Assembly: GCA_944380275.1 (NCBI GenBank)
Contig: CALWHB010000009.1
Coordinates: 1-44,949 of the forward strand
From: an uncultured Christensenellaceae bacterium
GTDB taxonomy: Bacteria; Bacillota; Clostridia; Christensenellales; UBA3700
Reading direction: 5' to 3'
DNA: 44,949 bases
The translations under genes were made by a program, and so were the position numbers. Within the stretch, counting starts at the first letter, position 1. Each line of letters opens with the position of its first letter. Under the pieces are notes generated by a model. It was not told the origin of the DNA. It worked only from the letters and a program-made list of their open reading frames with translations, and searched no databases. Below, one piece after another: positions 41,278 to 44,949 of the stretch.

Positions 41278-41905
41278 CGCAAATCCCTCCTTCGCAAGAA
41301 CCGCGTTTTACGCACGTTTCGCAACGGCTTTTAAAGTCGCTTTTGTCATAACCTATACCCGCAACCGCGCTGACGGTTTTTGACGGAATCATCATGCCTC
41401 CTTCAGTCAGCCTGAGTCCGAGAAACTTATCCGCCTTGAGTGCCTCTATAAAAGAAGACTGCGAGGACAACGGCATATCACCGTATCCGCACGAAAATCT
41501 GCGTGTAAGCGTTCTGCCCTTTTCCTCAAGCCTTGCGCGCTGTCTTTTTTCAAGTTCGTCGCAATAAGCGTCTACCCAAAGCCCTGCGCACAGGTCTGTC
41601 GCGTAAGCTAAAGTAAGGTCTGTAAGTTTTAGCCTTTCTATCAACATGTCAACTTCAGAGCCTATTGTCGCGCAGAAAAAATATACCGCATCGCAGTCTT
41701 TGAGCAATTCAGCTATGTCATTGCCTTTGAGTCTGAGTACGGTATTTTCCGCAAAAAGTTCTCCGTCCTCTCTTATCAGCCTTGCCGTCGCCTCGACGCA
41801 GCGGCACTTCGCCGCATTGCTTACTTCTTCAACGGCTTTTTTTGCAAGAGCGAGAGCGTCGTCGCCTTTGCCCAGAAACTTTGCAAGATATTCCGCGCTT
41901 ATCAT
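41270..41905 (-). CDS. Stand-alone methionine synthase reactivation (AdoMet-binding) protein, 211 aa
   Basis: Helical N-terminus (~1-60), then a domain with RRFSCGYGDMPLSSQSSF and LTEGGMMIPSKTVSAVAGIG, matching the AdoMet-binding core of the MetH activation domain (family pattern RxxPGYxxxP...LTES..M.P...VS). This domain remethylates oxidised cob(II)alamin with AdoMet and a reductant. The C-terminus ends with four Cys, SRCETCVKRGSCEGGICGD (CX2CX5CX4C), which could hold an iron-sulfur cluster for electron supply; that is inference. Split reactivation proteins are known, e.g. in Thermotoga. Overlaps metF by 4 bp and metH by 8 bp, consistent with equal expression. Confidence 0.88.
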   Translation of the reverse strand: MISAEYLAKFLGKGDDALALAKKAVEEVSNAAKCRCVEATARLIREDGELFAENTVLRLKGNDIAELLKDCDAVYFFCATIGSEVDMLIERLKLTDLTLAYATDLCAGLWVDAYCDELEKRQRARLEEKGRTLTRRFSCGYGDMPLSSQSSFIEALKADKFLGLRLTEGGMMIPSKTVSAVAGIGYDKSDFKSRCETCVKRGSCEGGICGD

Positions 41906-42756
41906 TTTCTGTCCTCTTCAAACGCGTTGAATACCGCTTTTGCTACGTCGCCTTTGTTCATGGTGTAAAGATGAATTCCTTTTACTCCGTTGTCGATAAG
42001 GTCGCGTATCTGCTCTATCGCATAATCTATGCCTGCCTTATAAAGGTCCTCTCCCTGATAAGTTGCGCAAATCTTGCTGAATTTCGTGGGAATCTGAACG
42101 CCGCACATGGACACTATCCTCTCCACCTGCTGAACGCTGGTAATTGGCATTATGCCTGCGGATACCGTAGCGGTTATTCCCGCTTTTTCAGCCTTATCGG
42201 CAAACGAATAAAAAGTGGCGTTGTCAAAGAAAAGCTGCGTTACCAGGTGAGAAACGCCGCACTCCGTCTTGAGTTTAATCATTTCAAGGTCTGCGTCGAG
42301 ATTTTCAGCCTCAGGATGCCCTTCAGGATAACACGCGCCCAAAAGCTCGAATTGAGGATATTTTTGGCTTATGTACGCCGCAAGTTCGTTGGCATGACGA
42401 AAATCGTAAAACCTGCTGTCCTCTGCAATATCGCCGCGCAAAGTCAGTATGCTCTTCACTCCCTTGCGCATAAGCATCTGCAATCTCTCTTCAAGCAGTT
42501 CTTTTGTCATATTCACCGCCGTCATGTGAGCCACCGCCGTCATATCGAAGGCGTCTATGACCACGCTTGCCACGTCTGCCGTCGTCATACCGCCGCTGCC
42601 GTTTGCGCCGTATGTTATAGAAACATAGTCGGGATTGAGCGGTTTTATTTCTTTGAGAGCCCTGATTACCCCCTCGAGCATGCCGTTTTTCTTGGGCGGA
42701 AATACTTCTGCCGACATAACGACTTTTTTGCTTGCAAACATATCTCTAATATACAT
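41902..42756 (-). CDS. metF: Methylenetetrahydrofolate reductase
   Basis: Reduces 5,10-methylene- to 5-methyl-tetrahydrofolate, the methyl donor for MetH encoded downstream. The barrel start is MSAEVFPPKKNGMLEGVIRA, the folate/FAD residues are in YVSITYGANGSGG and VKSILTLRGDI, and LVTQLFFDNATFY and SAGIMPI are characteristic. 284 residues, normal. I used the ATG at 42754-42756 with GAGG upstream. A -10 region with extended TG (TGTTATCAT near 42790-42798) lies upstream, though no clear -35 box is visible. First gene of metF, reactivation protein, metH. Confidence 0.96.
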   Translation of the reverse strand: MYIRDMFASKKVVMSAEVFPPKKNGMLEGVIRALKEIKPLNPDYVSITYGANGSGGMTTADVASVVIDAFDMTAVAHMTAVNMTKELLEERLQMLMRKGVKSILTLRGDIAEDSRFYDFRHANELAAYISQKYPQFELLGACYPEGHPEAENLDADLEMIKLKTECGVSHLVTQLFFDNATFYSFADKAEKAGITATVSAGIMPITSVQQVERIVSMCGVQIPTKFSKICATYQGEDLYKAGIDYAIEQIRDLIDNGVKGIHLYTMNKGDVAKAVFNAFEEDRK

Positions 42757-42964
42757 AATCCACCTCGCGCCTTTCACGCATATATTATAATGATAACACA
42801 AATTCTTGCGATTTACATCAAAAAACGGATAAAAGCGCGCCCGACGCACGCTAAAACAGAAAAAATACGCGTCAATATATGTTTTCAACGCGCAATCCTG
42901 AAATTTCTCGTGCCGCACTGTCGCTTTTTAATCACATATAAAATACCTCTCTTAGCGCAATTGA

Positions 42965-43077
42965 GCCACAATCCGGGTCAGCCGACGTTTGCTCCCGTCA
43001 CACGGGTATATCTGAATTTCGCTTATTTGTTCACAGCCGCAATCCGCGTCAGCCGACATTTGCTCCCGTCACACGGG
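42965..43077. repeat. Direct repeat, 2 x 42 bp, three mismatches
   Basis: Copies at 42965-43006 and 43036-43077 differ at three positions (39 of 42 identical) and are separated by 29 bp. Each begins GCCRCAATCCGSGTCAGCCG and ends in an inverted repeat CCCGT, CAC, ACGGG. Duplicated, hairpin-ended units like this suggest a small mobile or REP-type element. Confidence 0.85.
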
Positions 43078-43087
43078 CGGGTGACTA

Positions 43088-43114
43088 AAGGGCAACCGAG
43101 ATTCGGTTGCCCTT
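43088..43114. repeat. Perfect 12-bp inverted repeat with 3-nt loop
   Basis: AAGGGCAACCGA, loop GAT, TCGGTTGCCCTT. It follows the 42-bp repeats by 10 bp and lies 86 bp after the RsgI-like stop. Only CCCTTT follows on the minus strand, so as a terminator it would be weak; it may instead belong to the repeat element. Confidence 0.7.
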
Positions 43115-43199
43115 CAGCCAGTTGTGTGTAGATTTGGGATTTGGTTACCCTATGTTAATAGGCTTTATGGAATTATGTTGGTTTGATTAAGTCTTTTTA

Positions 43200-44678
43200 T
43201 TACTCTTTCCCGTTCTGATTGCCGTGCTGATATTTCCACTGCAATCTGCCCTCTTTAGCCTGAGCCAGGAAGTTTTCAGCGTCTTTCTTCGCGCTTTCCA
43301 CAGCCGTGTTATATACGCTCTGCGCCGCGGAGATTGTATCGTTTGCCTCCTCAATATAGGTCTTTGCCTCTTCAAGCTGTTCTGCGGTCAGGTCTTTTTC
43401 TATCGTCGCCATAGTTTCGTCACGCTTTTCTTCAAGGTAAGTTACGATAGTTCTGACGTCGTCGACAGTCAGGTCACCGAGGCTTTCCACAAACTCTACG
43501 AGGTCGCCGCCCAACACTTTGGCGTCATCGATTATCTTGCGGATGGCAGTCGCATACTCTTCAGGCAAGCTGTCAATGAACTTGTCGACTTCTGCCTGCA
43601 AACCGTTCACGTAGGTTTCAAGCTGAGGCAGTTCGTCTTTGATTTGAGCATAAGCCTCTGCGCTCATGTTCTTTATAGTTCTGTCGATATACGCCTCAAT
43701 GCTTTCAAGCGTAACCTTGCCGTTCTCGTCGGTGACAGCCGCGTCGACTTCACTCTTTTCTACACCGAGAATATCCGCAATCTTCTGAGTATCGACGTTG
43801 GAGAGAGCCTGATTGGTATAGGATATTGCCATTTCGATTTTGTCAAGAGTGTAATCGACGGACACCGCCGCTATATCGTACGCCGCATATATCGCGCCGT
43901 AGTTGACCGGATGCGCTATGATATTGAGTGCCATTACCTTTGCGTAATATGCAGTCCATGCCGCGCCTTCTGCCGCTGTCTTTGCGATTTCAAAAGCCTC
44001 GTTTGCCTCTGCAACCGCTATATTATAAGCCTCTGTCGCGTACGGTTCAATCTTCTCATAGCAGGTATTCAGCTTTTCGATAAGGTCCTCGTTGTCAAGG
44101 GTCGCAGCGTATTCAAGAGTAATGCCTTCGTCGTTTGCGACAAGCTCGCTGACCAGCTTGAATTTGTCTATGCTCATGTTCTGAATCGCGCTTACGTTGG
44201 GGTACTTACCCTTCACGTACTCAAGCTGTCTTTGAAGAGAAAAACTTGCACCCGTGTTGATATTTACAGATATACTTGCTTTTTCCGCCTCTGCCTTGAA
44301 AGCGGTTTCAACGATATTGCCTACCTTTGCCTCAGCCTCTGCAGAACCGTTGCCGGAAACCACAGTTACGTTGACGCCGCTGTTTTCAGCAGTCAGGTAT
44401 CCGCACTCTACCGCAAGATTGGCAATGAGTTCAAAAGCCTCTTCAGCCGTCTTTCCCACGATGACTTCGCCGTAAAGCATTACCTGCGCGTCCTCGTTGC
44501 CAGCCTCTACAGATTCAACGTTACCCTGCTCGTCGATTACCATATTGACGGACGGATTTATATCCATGCTCACATAAGTCTTGCCGTCTTTATCCCCGGC
44601 ATTTACGCATCCGACAAACGCCGTACACAGTAACACCGCCGTAAGAACAACCGCAATTATTGCGCTTATCTTTTTCAT
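43200..44678 (-). CDS. Lipoprotein with RsgI-like domain and long helical region, 492 aa
   Basis: MKKISAIIAVVLTAVLLCTA continues to the lipobox FVGC, so Cys24 is lipidated. Residues ~35-125 (YVSMDINPSVNMVIDEQGNV, then a two-helix segment VGKTAEEAFELIANLA) match the extracytoplasmic start of RsgI-type anti-sigma factors, which contain a DINPSxE motif and undergo cleavage next to the Pro. Here the domain is attached to a lipid anchor instead of a membrane helix with a cytoplasmic anti-sigma region. The remaining ~350 residues are mainly acidic amphipathic helices (NVDTQKIADILGVEKSEVDA). Start chosen: ATG with AAGGAGG 9 nt upstream. No sigma-I gene is in the window. The function is uncertain; envelope stress sensing is one option. 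Confidence 0.75.
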   Translation of the reverse strand: MKKISAIIAVVLTAVLLCTAFVGCVNAGDKDGKTYVSMDINPSVNMVIDEQGNVESVEAGNEDAQVMLYGEVIVGKTAEEAFELIANLAVECGYLTAENSGVNVTVVSGNGSAEAEAKVGNIVETAFKAEAEKASISVNINTGASFSLQRQLEYVKGKYPNVSAIQNMSIDKFKLVSELVANDEGITLEYAATLDNEDLIEKLNTCYEKIEPYATEAYNIAVAEANEAFEIAKTAAEGAAWTAYYAKVMALNIIAHPVNYGAIYAAYDIAAVSVDYTLDKIEMAISYTNQALSNVDTQKIADILGVEKSEVDAAVTDENGKVTLESIEAYIDRTIKNMSAEAYAQIKDELPQLETYVNGLQAEVDKFIDSLPEEYATAIRKIIDDAKVLGGDLVEFVESLGDLTVDDVRTIVTYLEEKRDETMATIEKDLTAEQLEEAKTYIEEANDTISAAQSVYNTAVESAKKDAENFLAQAKEGRLQWKYQHGNQNGKE

Positions 44679-44949
44679 CGATTCGTCCTCCTTGGGATTT
44701 CGTTCATATATTAAACAACGACAAAATGACATTTATTGGAAAAAATAAAAATTTTTTAAATCTTTTTTCAATATAATAATCAATATAGATATATTTACTG
44801 ACAGGGCTTTTAAAACATATTTAATATCGCGTAAATTACATCCTTTTAACCCTCTATAAATATTCTTACCGGCAAGGCTTTGACAGCGCGTAAGCGAGAG
44901 ATTTTGCGTTGCAACAAGGAAAAGCGCGCAGGCAATACTCTTGCGGTAT

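Larger units (their letters stand above)
42757..43199. other. Intergenic region with repeat and hairpin element
   Basis: About 440 bp between the minus-strand metF start and the stop of the RsgI-like gene. It holds the metF -10 region, a 42-bp direct repeat pair and a perfect inverted repeat (all listed separately), but no gene-like frame. Confidence 0.6.

Noticed and set aside
42965-43077. CRISPR array
   Set aside because: Only two copies with a single 29-bp spacer, imperfect repeats, and no cas genes in the window.
43224-44633. 469-codon plus-strand frame opposite the RsgI-like lipoprotein
   Set aside because: Composition is typical of an antisense frame (Cys/Arg/Val/Leu-rich), no RBS, and the minus strand has a lipobox and family motif.

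Overview
The window reads as a chromosomal segment of an uncultured, probably gut-associated member of the Bacillota (class Clostridia). Evidence for this: SpoVT, a SpoVB-type flippase and a YabN-type MazG fusion in the gene order known from Bacillus subtilis; SipW-type signal peptidases with TasA/CalY-like exported proteins; BspA-type leucine-rich lipoproteins; consensus sigma-A promoters spaced 17 bp; and AAGGAG-type ribosome binding sites. A Christensenellales-like placement is only a guess. I saw no rRNA, tRNA, CRISPR, transposase or phage integrase.

Region 1 (1-11440, minus strand) is the most unusual part. It is an envelope/secretion locus. A perfect sigma-A promoter (9392-9420) drives seven genes: an anchored extracytoplasmic protein, a membrane-anchored McrB-like AAA+ ATPase, a SipW-type signal peptidase with an acidic then histone-H1-like cytoplasmic tail, a protein with a DUF2357-like (McrC-associated) N-terminus and long acidic/coiled-coil region, a second SipW-type peptidase, and two exported proteins; a terminator follows at 1061-1099. 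Flanking units encode further exported proteins with an h-region ending in an aromatic motif (TFAWFS, AFAFF, AFAAF) and a degenerate EAL-domain protein. The proposed novel system is an McrB/DUF2357 pair working with SipW peptidases in export or assembly of TasA-like surface fibres.

Region 2 (12.2-25 kb): a strongly expressed lipoprotein with a Thr-Pro linker; leuS-serS; a sulfatase; a COG2509-type flavoprotein; upp; and an M3 oligoendopeptidase.

Region 3 (25.3-32.3 kb): rpsF-ssb-rpsR; a cobalamin-riboswitch operon (DUF4430 lipoprotein plus ECF S component, probable B12 uptake); gpmI; and a large BspA-like lipoprotein.

Region 4 (32.5-38.5 kb): spoVT, SpoVB-like flippase, yabN/mazG and dus as one overlapping operon, next to a chimeric protein with a phage BppU-like N-terminus.

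Region 5 (38.9-44.9 kb): metF, a free-standing methionine-synthase reactivation protein and a MetH lacking that domain, overlapping in one operon; then a repeat-bearing spacer and an RsgI-like lipoprotein. B12 ties regions 3 and 5 together: one imports it, the other uses it. Starts were moved to internal ATG codons with a ribosome binding site wherever the longest open frame began upstream of the promoter or RBS.
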